Positions 1-11,181 are shown, counted from the stretch's first letter. The stretch: DNA of 64,000 nucleotides from Euclidia mi (GCA_944739405.2 OX123200.2:10184761-10248760), one strand, 5' to 3'. Numbers and translations are program-made. The notes: generated by a model from the letters alone, not told the origin.

Positions 1-432
1 CGTGTCATTAATCAAAGTCCTCAGAATTATTCATATTCCAAAACATGAATTTGCCATCATAAATTACATAGGCACTGGGCTATTCCCATCTTAACGACTA
101 AGATCATCATTAAAGAGGAAATCAGTAACGCAAAAGCCCGAAGAGTTACGCCATAGCTCAACCGGTAATTAAGCCCATGATCAAACGAGAAAACCAATAT
201 ACTTAATATTCTGTAACACAACAAAACTGAGCTTATAGAATAAAATGCATCGGACCACGGTAATTATAAAACCCTGGTATACCCCAATAGGTCGGTTGAA
301 AAGCACTTTAACTCTGTAATTGGTTGCCGTAACGGATGATGGAGACGCCACACCGCCAGACGTTCATGAATAAGAGATAGCGATTTTACAAACCATTTGT
401 CAGAATGCGAGGGGACAAAATTTTGGTAAATG

Positions 433-478
433 GATCTGTGTAAGTTACTGTACTGTAGTACAGTAACTTACACAGATC
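433..478. repeat. Perfect inverted repeat, 22-bp arms, 2-bp spacer
   Basis: Arms 433-454 and 457-478 are exact reverse complements around GT. The duplicate copy (11125-11160) has only the left arm, followed by the equivalent of the right flank, so the hairpin was added after the duplication. A replication template switch is the simplest cause. Confidence 0.9.
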
Positions 479-539
479 GTAGTTACTGTATCGATAAGTA
501 TAAATATGGTATATCGTCTTTTTTTTACTTTTGATAGGC

Positions 540-960
540 TCACGTTTGACCGCGTTCTCGCCTGATGTTAAGCGATGATACGGTCGAAGATGGAGCACGC
601 TTGCCTAGAAGGTACCTATTCACCTGTGACTTGAAAACACCCAGATTGTACTCATCAGGAAACACAGACTCAGGGAAGGAGTTCCATACCTTTGCAGTAC
701 GCATAAAAAATGAGGAAGCAAAGCGTTTCGTGCGTATGGATGGGATGTCAACCATATTACGGCGACGATAATTAGTTTGTCTGGTCGTCCAATGGTAAAA
801 AGGCGATGGAGAAATCAGGTTATGTAGCTCCTCTGCACACTATCCGAAATGTAACCTATAATAGTTTTTCAAACCAACAGACTGGCAATACTGCGACGAT
901 GCTTCAGGCTTTGGAGTTTTGTGTTAACCAATTGGTCGTCGCTCCACTGAGATCGGGGAC
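540..960 (-). pseudogene. Non-LTR retrotransposon RT C-terminal fragment
   Basis: Read on the minus strand, the open part (540-755, extending up to about 850 without a start) resembles the post-RT C-terminal region of Jockey/CR1-type reverse transcriptases. It has an arginine-rich stretch, then an aromatic-rich SFFMRTAKVWNSFPESVFP motif and a final FKSQVNRYLL. Stops (for example TGA near 870) interrupt the upstream frame. No endonuclease or catalytic RT motif is present. It lies in copy 1 only and is absent from copy 2, so it inserted after the duplication or was lost from copy 2. The exact LINE clade is not resolved. Confidence 0.6.
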
Positions 961-1664
961 GTCGTATGTTCCTACGTTCACTAAGGTTCGATCTCCATTC
1001 AGACATAGAAAAATCTACGTACTTATCACGCAAAGCTTTATTCCAGATGTGAATTTAACCCACGTCTTGCGGCTTAGCGCTCAGGATGAATAACCACTAA
1101 ACTAACACGCCCGCCAGTTACTGCACAACATACAGCCAATCGTAAAACGAAGTTTGTCAAACATCTCTCCATCATTCATACGTTTGGGGGAAACACCGCA
1201 GTTATAAATATTAAATACTTCAATTTAACTCTCTCCTTATTCAGATTACATTACTACATACCAAATCTAAAACGATGTGGGTGGTCAACAACTCCTTGCC
1301 TTGAATAAGGAACATTAAAAAGACATTAACAAACACTTCTTAAGGTCAGTTTCACATGTGGCGTTTACCTTGCTACTACCTATTACTTTTTACTATTTCT
1401 TACGAAAGTCATAAATCACGGACTATAAAGGCCACGAATGGTAAATATTAGCTTTTAAGAATTTTAAAGTTATGCACTTTTCCCCGTGAATACACATATA
1501 TTAACATACTGCTTAACAAGTCTATAAGAATTAAAAAGTTTTCTTTTTGATGAATCGAAAAAAAAAAAGTAAATTTTAAGAACATCAGATTCAAACAGAA
1601 TTGCACAAAAAAAGGTTTTTTTAATTTTAATCATATATATTACGTATACGTTGGTCTCGCAGCA

Positions 1665-1880
1665 TAAATGTGCGCGTGGGATTGGGAGGTCAAGTGTTAT
1701 TGGGTTTTTCCGTTAGGAAATTCTCAGTAGCAGCTCGGAGTTTAATAATGTGCCCGGTACGGCAATAGGCTCGCCCCCGTATTACGTGGGACCTAAAAAT
1801 TCATGGCGAAATGTGGGTGTAATATTACACCTCTGCCTATCCCTTCGGGGACACAGGCGTGAGTCTATAAATATATAAAA
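1665..1880 (+). mobile_element. SINE-B copy (5' part degraded)
   Basis: It shares with the full SINE-B at 41374-41630 the segment around TGCCCGGTACGGCAATAGG, the CTATTACGTGGGACC block and the tail CTCTGCCTATCCCTTCGGGG followed by AGGCGTGAGT. The tRNA-like head is barely recognisable. It is absent at the matching place in copy 2. Confidence 0.75.
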
Positions 1881-2129
1881 ATACAAGCAAATTGTCATTA
1901 TCTGGTTCAGAGGAGACACAAAATAAGGTAGCTATAAAAATACCAAGACTTTGCTGCAAAGGCTTTGTCCAGTGCGAAAACTCAAAACGACTGCACGCAG
2001 TCTCGAGTAAAGAGAACTTGCTATCAATACGACTGATCTTACACATAAAGATATAGAATATTACATAGCTATATAATATAGTGTTATTTCCTTTGTATGG
2101 TGTGTTTAGTTAAAATTTAGTACGATTCT

Positions 2130-2260
2130 GTTTGGACATTGCTAATCTTGTAAACTTAGCGCTTGCAAAACGGTGAAGGAAAACATCGTGAGAAAAACTC
2201 AGAAAATTGTTCATCATATTTTTGAAGAAGATGTGAAGTCTACCAACCCGCTCTTGGCCT
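2130..2260 (+). mobile_element. SINE-A body remnant
   Basis: It carries the SINE-A body words GCTTGCAAAACGGTGAAGG, AAAACATCGTGAG and a GTGAAGTCTACCAACCCGC block. There is no tRNA head or tail, and it is strongly decayed. Confidence 0.55.
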
Positions 2261-2374
2261 GCGTGCCTCACTTAAAATCTACTCACGCATTTTTCCCGTC
2301 GAGTTAGGCAATGGAAAGCATTTCCTCCTATCTTTACAAACCTCACGCGCTTTCTCTACATTCATACATAGTTA

Positions 2375-2615
2375 AAATTTACTACAAATTTTTGGAATTG
2401 CTAATCTTACATGCTTATCGCTTGGTATACGGTTAAGGGAAACATTCTGAGTGAACCTGCGTGTCCGAACGAATTCTTCATAATGTTTTCGAAAGATATG
2501 AGAAGTCTGCCAAGTCAAACTTGGTCAGCATGGTTTGTCACAGTGAAAAAAAAGCCCGTGACCACTGTGAGAAAATTGATGCATTGATAAAGCTGATTTT
2601 GATGTTGTTAGCAAA
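2375..2615 (+). mobile_element. SINE-A body, old copy shared by both duplicates
   Basis: The order of blocks (ATCGCTTGGTATACGGTTAA, gaaaacatt, AATTCTTCATAATGTTTTCG, gaagtctgccaa) matches SINE-A bodies at 26.7, 29.1 and 32.4 kb. The corresponding copy at 12890-13145 lies at the same place in the other duplicate, so this insertion predates the duplication. Confidence 0.6.
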
Positions 2616-2685
2616 TGAAATCCCTTTATCTATTGAACTGACTAGCTTGTTTGCCAATACTTCCCTATTATAAAATGATTAAATT

Positions 2686-2972
2686 TTTTTATGGTAATAG
2701 GCGGCAAACGAGCAGATGGATCGCCGGTTGGTAAGCAAAACACCACATGAGTCGCAAGTGCGTTGCCGCCCCTTGGGGTTAGGAAAAAGGATAGGATGAG
2801 GAGTGGCATGAGGGAGAAGGAATAGCGGATAGGGCCTCCGGCACTCTCACTCACCGAACAACACGCAGCAGTTTAGGTACTGTTACTTTACGTCGATCTT
2901 CTGTGAGAGGGTAGTACTTCCCCGGTCGAGCCGACCCATTCATGCTGAAATCGCAAGGCTCTACTACCTTTT
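2686..2972 (-). mobile_element. SINE-E copy, antisense
   Basis: Reverse complement of the family at 48886 and 56733. It carries AATAGGCGGCAAACGAGCAG at the left and, at the right, the segment ending GCAAGGCTCTACTA. It is absent from copy 2 of the duplication, so it inserted afterwards or was lost there. Confidence 0.8.
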
Positions 2973-3539
2973 AAATAATTAATTCCTAAATGTAAATTTA
3001 TTATTTTGATCTATCACTGTGCTGATTGAACGTATATTAATGTATGGTGTACTAAGAACATGAATATTTTGTTTTGTCAGATTAAAAACCAACACAAAAC
3101 CAGTTATCACCATAACTGAAAAGTTTTCGTCGGACCTCGAAATAAAAACCATGATACAACTTTTCTCGCGGAAGGTTTGCCATGAGTATGCATGAAACTC
3201 CATTGATGTGTGAAAAAAAAACGATTTGTCCACCAATTGAGTTTGGACGGATAGGTACATTTACCTGATTGGATCGCATTTTGCTACTCGATGTAAATAT
3301 GACCTTGAACAGACCTCGTACTGTTGTATTTGATTTAGATTCTAACGCCAAATAGAATAATGAGTGGTAGACTCATTAAAAAAGAAGCGGCGTGAATGGG
3401 CCGAGTCGTCGGGTATATCACCATATTACAATGCCTTATGAGGAAATCGAATCCACGATACTCGGCGCAGAGCTAAACGGCAATGCAACCGCTTGAACCA
3501 CATTGCCATCCACGCAGATAAAATTTCTTATTAGTATAA

Positions 3540-3747
3540 TCTTAATATATAAAATCCTTGCGTTACTGACTGACTGACAGACACGCTACAGCCGGCACTA
3601 TCGGGCGCAGGAAGCTGAAATTTGGCATGTATGTTCCTCGGGGACCGTAGGGGTGCACTAAGAAGGGATTTCCCGAAATATCCCACGGGATCGGCCAAAA
3701 CGGGTAAATTAAAAAAAAATGCAGGCGTAGCTGCTGGCTTCCTCTAG
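3540..3747 (+). mobile_element. Short Helitron-like element (208 bp)
   Basis: It starts TCTTAATATATAAAATCC and ends with CTAG, inserted between A and T as Helitrons do. A GC-rich segment able to form a short hairpin precedes the end (GCGTAGCTGCTGGC region). Copy 2 of the duplication has an uninterrupted sequence here (around 13755), giving an empty site. The same 5' end recurs at 37297. It is non-autonomous, with no Rep/helicase coding. Confidence 0.75.
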
Positions 3748-4115
3748 TATAAATTATTTTTTAAAGTATGTTGGTTTCATATCCACAACATCAACTCTAA
3801 ACTAGAATCTTCTTTAAATATATTTCTCCCTTACATGTTTTAGTTTCTCCACATTTTACAGTGGGATGTATTTACCGCGGCTTACCCCTCGTGATCCGCT
3901 GAACAATGCAACTGCAACCCACTTTGTTGCTTCATGGCTTATTTAAGGGACATCACATTGGATTTGTTGCCTGTAAAACTTGAGAGATTCATTTGATGTT
4001 TTAGCTTTAAATGTATTGTGGTGACTTTGAAATTAATGGGATTATATAATGTGTTGGTCGTGTGTCTTGTTTGAAGCGGTTTTTGTACTTGCTATAAGTA
4101 TATTTTGATATACTT

Positions 4116-5185
4116 TCAAAGAAAAGAAAGTCGAAGAGTACAGTCAGTATTCGGTGTATACGAGATTATGGTCTTAAGCGCGTAGATACTTGTTTGGAGG
4201 TTATGAAAACTATTTATTCCCGAAATTTTGGCCGACACACTTATATGATCACGAAAGATTACAGTCATTCCATGACCGGTGCAACTAAGATCCAACAAGA
4301 AATGTCGCATAATGAATACAAGTTATAAAAGCTTAATATCGGTTATAACTGTGTACATTTTTAAATAATAAGCAATAGAATTACTGCGATGAAAACTCTC
4401 TGTGAAATAATATCCTCTGCATATTTTATGGAATATTTTACTTGATCTTTAACGACTTGCTGCGACTGCGTAGCTCTCATCACGGGTGAAAATCATCATT
4501 AAAGAAATCTGGCGCTATTAAACTTCAGACGTTTATTTATTGTTTTAGTATTCAAAACCGCAGATCTGTACTGAGTATATTTGTGTATCTTATTGAAAGT
4601 CGTAGACAGTATGTAAATATTACTTTAATTGAATTAATAAACTCAAACCTTAGTCATCAAACAATTAATAAAATTAAGTGCCTTCACCAAGTAATCAAGA
4701 ACAAGTTGGTAACAATTCTCGTCACTATCTCACCGATCACATAAAGTTTTACAAAGTGTATACATGTTTGTGATTCGTGTTGCAAACCAATTTCCTGCGG
4801 CGTAACTTCGCTAGAATGGCATTAAGCTTATTGATGTCTGGCTTACGCTCCCCTTGTTGTTATAATGTGCTTTGGTAATTTAGTCTAGTGGTAAATAGTT
4901 GGATGGAACGTTTATAATTTATTTTGGTTTAGATTCGCTTGCTTGAGTATTACTAGGTATCCGCTCGCGCCACCGCTAAAAGTAGCTAAAGTGCAGTCCT
5001 AGCAACATTTGTTGAGTAATTTTCGCGTGAAAGAGTACTATGTTCAAAATCATCAATCACACTTCTACTCATTCAGACTTACAAAATTACGTTTTTAATA
5101 GCAGAATACTTTCGCTTTAAATTTTAAAACCCACTACATGTTTAAGAACAATTGGTAAAATTGCCTCACACAGAAATATAATTAC
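4116..5185. other. No gene or repeat recognised
   Basis: AT-rich sequence with no long open frame, no splice-bounded exon and no repeat family recognised by eye. Confidence 0.5.
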
Positions 5186-5187
5186 CT

Positions 5188-5300
5188 ACATACATACATT
5201 ACATAGGGGTAGGCAGAGACTACGGAACGCCATTTGCAACGATCCTGACAAATCTCTCTCGCTTCATTCACTCCCATACATATTGATTACATGCATATTA
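5188..5300 (-). mobile_element. LINE 3' UTR fragment, antisense
   Basis: The reverse complement contains GCAAATGGCGTTCCGTAGTC and CTCTGCCTACCCC, matching the LINE tail at 20483 and the LINE fragment at 23683. A TACA microsatellite lies at its left end, where the LINE tail would finish. Confidence 0.55.
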
Positions 5301-5707
5301 ATCTGAAATCTGAAAGCTGGTAAACATTTTAAGCAAGCTGTGTTAGGCATCGTTAAAAAATAACAACGGTACTTTTATGTTGTCTGAACATAAAATCAAT
5401 ACGTTCAATATGTTCATGGTATACGTCATCATAACATGGGCTTTGCCAATTCCGATAGGAATACTAGATATAGATTATTATTCCGGATCACATTAATATG
5501 GTGGGGATTCAATTACCCAAACACAAAATAAACCCTTCTTTGGGAATAATGATTATCGATTATTACAAACCGCTACGGGCCGGAATATGTAATTAAAATT
5601 AAACAACTTTAATGTCTTCGGATAAAGCGGGTATATTTAGAAACTTCGCTTAGTTTTTTAACGAAGTGTCGAGACAACAGAGTGATACCCATAAGAGTGC
5701 GCATTAA
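5301..5707. other. No gene recognised upstream of Penelope ORF
   Basis: AT-rich; it may contain the 5' part of the Penelope-like element, whose left boundary I cannot define. No copy of the element's 3' tail was seen here, so a full direct terminal repeat is not evident. Confidence 0.4.
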
Positions 5708-8017
5708 ATCGCGCAAGGACATTCCTTATTCCGAAGGCATTCTACACAATGCCAGTGTTCGTCTCTTAAGACAATTAATCCGCAATGTCGGTACGAGCTA
5801 GGTGTTGTACAGTGTGACCTATTTAAAGTGCATACAGAGTGTAGTGAAGTGCTTTCAAACAGTGATTTTAGCTTGTGTGACCGTATAACGTATAACCAAT
5901 CGAGCCGCATTTATGATCTGCGTACAAAACGGCACAAGAAAAAGTTTGATAAATTGATAAACCATCGTGAGAGGGTAACCGGTAGAAATGGACACCCCAC
6001 CCAACAGCAAACGGTTATCAATTTATCAGACCAGGTTATTGATAGCGCGACACAAAGCGTGTTAGCGAAGGGATTAAATTATGCTTTGACACCTAAGCGG
6101 ATTCCATATGAAAACGTCATAAGTAGCATAGAAGAGGTTATAACGCGTAACAAGGTACCGTCTAACGATGCGGATACACTTAGACAGGATGTTGCCGTTA
6201 TTTTACGTAAGTCTAAGCCACCTAAACCCAATATTACCGCAGAAGAGCGTCAAGCACTAAAAACGCTGCGTGATAACACGAATATTTTAGTGCTAAAGGC
6301 TGACAAAGGAAACGCCACTGTGGTAATGAATACTTGTGATTATGACAGTAAGATAAGGAATCTGTTGAGTGACACATTAGTATATAAGGCTGTGTCATAT
6401 AACCCGACCGCCAGAGTGACAAAACGCATTCGAGCCTTAATTAGGGACCATAAAAGCTTATTTACGGAAGAGGAATTTGAACGGTTACATAAACCTCACA
6501 TTGTGCAGCCGCCTAAGATGTACGGATTACCTAAAGTACATAAAACTAACGTACCTTTGCGACCGATTGTGAGTCAAATAAATTCACCCACATATGGTTT
6601 GGCGAAACACATAAGCAAGGTACCACAACCGTTAGTAGGCAAGACGCACTCTTTCGTAAAGGACTCTCGCCACTTTATTGAAATCATCAAGAGCATGAAA
6701 AGGGAACCGGACGAGGTGATGGTGAGTTTTGATGTTGAGTCACTATTCACCAATGTTCCTATTCAAGATTGCCTTGACGTCGTAGAGAGGAAATTAAGGG
6801 AAAACGGTCTGTCTAACGAATACATCGTACTACTCAGGAATTGCTTGGATGGAAACTACTTCCTATATCGTGGACAACATTACCTCCAGATCGATGGAGT
6901 GGCTATGGGTAGCCCTATAGCACCGGTAATGACCAATATCTGGATGGAGCACTTTGAGGAATCCATAGACATGCAGGCGTCAAATGTGAAACTATGGAAA
7001 AGGTATGTCGACGATATCTTCTGCATCATGAAGGGCAACAAGCAGGACGTAGAACAATTCGCACACAAATTGAACTCCATACATCCGAACATCCGATTCA
7101 CATTCGAAATGGAGGTAGACGGATCGTTACCCTTTCTCGACGTTAAAGTGACAGTGAGAGATAATGGTACCCTTGGACACACTGTGTATAGGAAACCGAC
7201 ACACACCGACAGGTATCTCAACGCGAACTCGCACCACCATCCGCGGCACTTGGATTCTGTTGTGTCCTCGTTAGTGAACAGAGCGTATGACTTATGTGAC
7301 CCCGAACAATTAAATAGTGAGTTGTCACATGTTCGGGAGGTACTTAGGTGCAACGGATACAAGAAAAACTTACTCTGTCGGAAGAGGAACGAGCGTAAAC
7401 CTGAAGTAAGCAGAGTGCCCGCTTACATGCCGTATCTAAAGGGAGTGACGGACAAAGTTGGAACAGTACTCAAGAAATACTCCATCAAGACTGTATACAG
7501 TCCGCTCTCTAAGATAGCACACAATCTGCGTACACCAAAGGATGTAATTCCTCTCCAAACACCTGGCGTCTACAAGGTCGATTGCAGCTGTGGTAGTTCA
7601 TATATCGGGCAGACTAAGCGTACAATCGCTGAAAGGGTAAAGGAACATATCGCAGCTGTAAAAAACCGACATATTAACAAGTCGGCGATAGCTGAGCATT
7701 TGTTGGAGTCTGGACCAAACCACTGGATAGAACTGCATCAACCACAAGTCTTATCCACCGATCGTCACTATTACTCCAGGATAGTACGTGAAGCAGTAGA
7801 AATCAAGAAATATAACAATTTCAACCGGGAGGATGGATATAGATTATCGGCTACTTGGAATCCAGTCATCAGCAAGTGTAAACACCGCCGCAGTGATAAA
7901 TCTCAACAGTGTGTAGACGTCATTAGTGTAGTGTGTCGGAGTACCGACATTGCGCACTTAAATAAAGACCAAGTGAGGGTAGGTGCTGAAACCCGCACTT
8001 CCACAAGACGTCGCTGA
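5708..8017 (+). CDS. Penelope-like element RT/GIY-YIG endonuclease
   Basis: Single open frame coding for the polyprotein of a Penelope-like retroelement, which copies its RNA into chromosomal DNA. Residues are numbered from the GTG at 5828. The reverse transcriptase spans about 155-480: GNATVVM near 161, KMYGLPKVHK at 230-239, catalytic FDVESLFTNVP at 301-311, GVAMGSPIAPV at 357-367 and the active site YVDD at 393-396. A GIY-YIG endonuclease follows: GVYKVDCSCGSSYIGQT at 580-596, an arginine and histidine near 603-607, and a conserved FNREDGYRLSATWNP end region near 665-679. The frame is open from 5708 to the TGA at 8015-8017, with no internal stop or frameshift. However, no ATG occurs before residue 167, so the natural start is lost, lies upstream of a lost junction, or is non-AUG. 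Length (729 aa or more) suits the family. Copies of its tail at 15.2 and 22.5 kb indicate an active past. Confidence 0.93.
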   Translation: MAQGHSLFRRHSTQCQCSSLKTINPQCRYELGVVQCDLFKVHTECSEVLSNSDFSLCDRITYNQSSRIYDLRTKRHKKKFDKLINHRERVTGRNGHPTQQQTVINLSDQVIDSATQSVLAKGLNYALTPKRIPYENVISSIEEVITRNKVPSNDADTLRQDVAVILRKSKPPKPNITAEERQALKTLRDNTNILVLKADKGNATVVMNTCDYDSKIRNLLSDTLVYKAVSYNPTARVTKRIRALIRDHKSLFTEEEFERLHKPHIVQPPKMYGLPKVHKTNVPLRPIVSQINSPTYGLAKHISKVPQPLVGKTHSFVKDSRHFIEIIKSMKREPDEVMVSFDVESLFTNVPIQDCLDVVERKLRENGLSNEYIVLLRNCLDGNYFLYRGQHYLQIDGVAMGSPIAPVMTNIWMEHFEESIDMQASNVKLWKRYVDDIFCIMKGNKQDVEQFAHKLNSIHPNIRFTFEMEVDGSLPFLDVKVTVRDNGTLGHTVYRKPTHTDRYLNANSHHHPRHLDSVVSSLVNRAYDLCDPEQLNSELSHVREVLRCNGYKKNLLCRKRNERKPEVSRVPAYMPYLKGVTDKVGTVLKKYSIKTVYSPLSKIAHNLRTPKDVIPLQTPGVYKVDCSCGSSYIGQTKRTIAERVKEHIAAVKNRHINKSAIAEHLLESGPNHWIELHQPQVLSTDRHYYSRIVREAVEIKKYNNFNREDGYRLSATWNPVISKCKHRRSDKSQQCVDVISVVCRSTDIAHLNKDQVRVGAETRTSTRRR

Positions 8018-8190
8018 GCTCTCATCAGTCTCTCCGCGACCACGCTCGGTGCAAGACGAGCGAAACGTCGGTAACAAATAGGTATTTATACCTTAAATAA
8101 GTAAAGTTAACGCGATTAAGACCCGCTAAATTAATTTCTATGATGTATACAAATCGCGAAAGTTTAAAATCGAATGATTATTTATTATGA
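8018..8190 (+). mobile_element. Penelope-like element 3' tail
   Basis: It follows the ORF stop directly. It has a hairpin CGCTCG / CGAGCG with loop GTGCAAGA, then GAAACGTCGGTAAC, then GGTATTTATACCTTAAATAA and a TTAACGCGATTAAGACCCGC block. The same modules recur at 22500-22690 and, decayed, at 15170-15290, which supports assigning them to this element. The right edge is approximate. Confidence 0.7.
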
Positions 8191-8312
8191 TTACCTTTAC
8201 TCTCTTACTGGTGAGGTCATTCATTCGCAACATACACACTACACAGACATATAACTTACCATATACTAAAAAAATAAATCTTGGTAATTTTTCTGCTACT
8301 TAAATATTATTC

Positions 8313-8347
8313 TTTTTCCTTGCAAAGGCAGCCATTGCAAGGAAAAA
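8313..8347. repeat. Inverted repeat, 13-bp arms, 9-bp loop
   Basis: Arms TTTTTCCTTGCAA and TTGCAAGGAAAAA are exact reverse complements. It stands alone in AT-rich DNA, with no coding sequence nearby to support a terminator role. Confidence 0.8.
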
Positions 8348-10157
8348 ACATCGGCAAAATAAATATTTTATCATCCATTCTTTCATTCATAAAATAAGTT
8401 TTGCATATTGATTGGATAAAGTTTTTTTGTGACCCAATTTGCTTATATTTCGTATAAAATATTCATCACAATAACAGATTTATCATAAATTCATTACTTC
8501 AGCTCTGTGTCTTCCTGAGGGCAAACTCATGTTTCATCTATTTTGCCAGAGACGCTTATATAACAATGTACGTTTTCTCTTATTCCTATTTTACCTAGAG
8601 AGTAGATACGGCAAAATTATTGCAGTATCTGCATACATCGGTTTCCTTATTTTAAGACGTTCATTATATATTTTTCTAACCGTAGGTGCATGGAATATTG
8701 ATAAGTCCAGACGAAAGTCAGCTGTTATTCCTTACTCAGATTATCTTTTTATTATCTCAGCGAAAATTTACCTAGTTTTGCTTTAAGATGATTCATATTG
8801 GTCCATGAATATATTTGGTAAATTTTGTGCATATTTTTTTTGCTGCAAGACCATTTTATGTTACGTTTTTCAATGCTTTATATTTCTTTTTCGACGGTCT
8901 AAAATGTAATAAACCGTACGCCACATTATTTCCACAGCCTTTGCATTTTTTTATCTTACTTCACCAGAATTTGTTCTAATGCTCAATCTGCTTTGCATCA
9001 GAACATAAAAGGCCGCAGTTGGCGCAGTTTTTTATTGCAGCTCAGTCGTAAACCACACTACGGATAGCCTTGTTTGTACCTCGTGCCGTTCGGGGGTTAA
9101 TTCTTAATGCCGGGGGGAAAATGTGACCCCAATGCCTGAAAAGAGGTTTGAATGAATAATTATATCTTGCGCGGCGTGAAATACTTTCCTAGTTCTTCGG
9201 ATACTGAGGATTTGCTAATAAAATGTAGGCTCAATTATTTTGAGACTTTATTTTCTGCTACGAAATAAGGAAATGACAAACCTTTTCCTAGTAAAGTACT
9301 TATGGCTGAGGCTTTACTATATGTTTGGTTGATGCCAATTTTCCTGCCTGTGCTTTTGACAACTATCACTTTTCGAATAAAGCCTCTATCGTGGGGTATC
9401 ATTCGAACAAACATCCTAAATCGCTGACAATCACTCAAGGAGCTAAGCGACACGACCGCAAAGACTATAACACTTTGCAGTGAATAATTTTATTTACGCA
9501 TGCTTGAATGAAGAAAGATATCTCCTAATAAAACTTTATAAAAGATTCTCGCTCTTGGAATAACTCGATATGTCTATTGTATTGACAATTGACGTCCAGA
9601 ACGCATAGACTTGGTGCAACTACTTATGCGCAACAATATTTTCCCGCTCTGACTTTTGAACATTAGTATAATATTCATCCCTAGCATGTCTTCAGGGGAT
9701 ATTGCGCATCAAGATAATGCCCGAAGACATTATCCAACGTCGGAGATAAATCACCATTCTGTATCGTTACGTGACCAGTCAAGCGGGCGTAATGGATTTT
9801 ATTGATTATTTTTATTATTCTGTATATATACGATTTTATTGAATAAGTTTGTATAAGCGAGACGCAACCTTGAATATATTTGAAGTACTGTACATACACA
9901 AGTTTAACATTTACAATGGATGCTATTTGTGTTCGTTGTTCGAATGTTGTTAAGTCCCCTGCGGTAGAGAACTTATTTCTAGTGCGAGCGGTGTCTTTTT
10001 TTGAGGTAAAAGTTTTAAACAAAACGAAGTTATTTTGGTTTTTGTATAGCAGGCCAGGTCAAATGTCAGGTCGGCCTTTGAATAGTTTAATGTATCACCG
10101 TATATTGTAGGCAAGACCGTAAATCGCTTTACAATACGTATTTAATGTAATTTACAA
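8348..10157. other. No gene recognised
   Basis: AT-rich. Open frames at 9235-9453 and 9681-10022 (minus) and 9880-10110 (plus) overlap one another or lack family resemblance and exon signals. No repeat family was identified with confidence. Confidence 0.45.
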
Positions 10158-10191
10158 ACGTAAATCACGGCGAATTTGCCGTGATTTACGT
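10158..10191. repeat. Inverted repeat, 14-bp arms, 6-bp loop
   Basis: Arms ACGTAAATCACGGC and GCCGTGATTTACGT flank GAATTT; the stem could continue by a G-T pair to an AATT centre. Confidence 0.9.
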
Positions 10192-10269
10192 ACATATGTA
10201 CCGTCGGTACGTAACGAAACGAACGGACATAAATTTTAGATTATAAGTCTATGGATGCTTCTTTTAAGA

Positions 10270-10545
10270 TATTTGACGACCGGTTGGCGCAGCGGAAGTG
10301 CAAGCGACTGCTACGCCGATGGTCGCGGGTTCGATTCCCGCTCAAGTCAAACATTTCTGTGCATGAACATGGATGTTTGTCTTGGTCTGGGTGTTTCTAT
10401 GTATAATATGTATGTATTTACAAAAAAGAAGTATATATGTATGTTTATCCATTATCTAGTACCCATAGTACAAGCTCTGCTTAGTTTGGGACTAGATGGT
10501 GTTGTGTGAATGTAGTAGAGTATTATTATTAGAATATTATTATTT
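10270..10545 (+). mobile_element. SINE-D, tRNA-headed, complete
   Basis: The head has a pol III A-box-like GGTTGGCGCAGCGG and a B box GGGTTCGATTCCC, followed by a non-tRNA body (GTCTTGGTCTGGGTGTTTC, CTTAGTTTGGGACTAGATGG) and a TTATTA-rich end. A second copy, antisense and interrupted, lies at 52513-53433. The head is not a clean tRNA cloverleaf, so this is a SINE rather than a tRNA gene. Confidence 0.85.
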
Positions 10546-11181
10546 TAAGATACAGTTTTCTCAAAACGGTTCAAGAACGCTCGTTCATCGTAGCACTCCA
10601 AATTAACTAACTTGTCACCGTCTGTCAAAAGGATTACTTACTAAGATTTTCGAACCATCCTCAAATTAGAGTTAAATCGTGTCATTAATCAAAGTCCTCA
10701 GAAATATTCATATTCCAAAACATGAATTTGCCATCATAAATTACATAGACACTGGGCTATTCCCATCTCAACGACTAAGATCATCATTAAGGAGGAAATC
10801 AGTAAGGCAAAAGCCCGGAGAGTTACGCCATAGCTCAACCAGTAATTAATTAAGCCCATGATCAAACGAGAAAACCAATACACTACACTAAACCAATACA
10901 CACATAATGTAACACAACAAAACTGAGTTTATAGAGTAAAGTGCATCGGACCACGGTAATTATAAAACCCCGGTATACCCCAGCAGGTCGGTTGAAAAGC
11001 ACTTTAACTCTGTAATTGGTTGCCGTAACGGATGATGGAGACGCCACACCGCCAGATATTCATGAATAAGAGATAGCGATTTTACAAACCATTTGTCAGA
11101 ATGCGAGGTGACAGAAAATTTTGGTTAATGGATCTGTGTAAGTTACTGTTTTACCGATAAATATAGAGATGGTATATTGTC

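Larger units (their letters stand above)
1..4115 (+). repeat. Segmental duplication, copy 1
   Basis: This block matches 10678-14125 in the same orientation. Collinear blocks seen by eye: 1-505 with 10678-11172; about 1130-1510 with 12050-12430; 1895-2110 with 12630-12830; 2360-2680 with 12880-13210; 3180-3500 with 13430-13740; 3760-4105 with 13765-14085. Homology starts at base 1, so the unit probably extends left of the window. Copy 1 alone carries a LINE fragment, a SINE-B, a SINE-E and a Helitron. No convincing gene is visible in either copy. Confidence 0.85.

Noticed and set aside
8018..8075. Hammerhead ribozyme in the Penelope tail
   Set aside because: A reverse-complement CTGATGAG (8023-8030) and a forward GAAAC (about 8063) are present but lie on opposite strands, so no hammerhead core can form on either strand.
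10270..10345. tRNA gene
   Set aside because: It has A and B boxes but no full cloverleaf, and it is followed by a body shared with another copy at 53 kb; it is the head of SINE-D. The same reasoning applies to the heads at 41374 and 59267.
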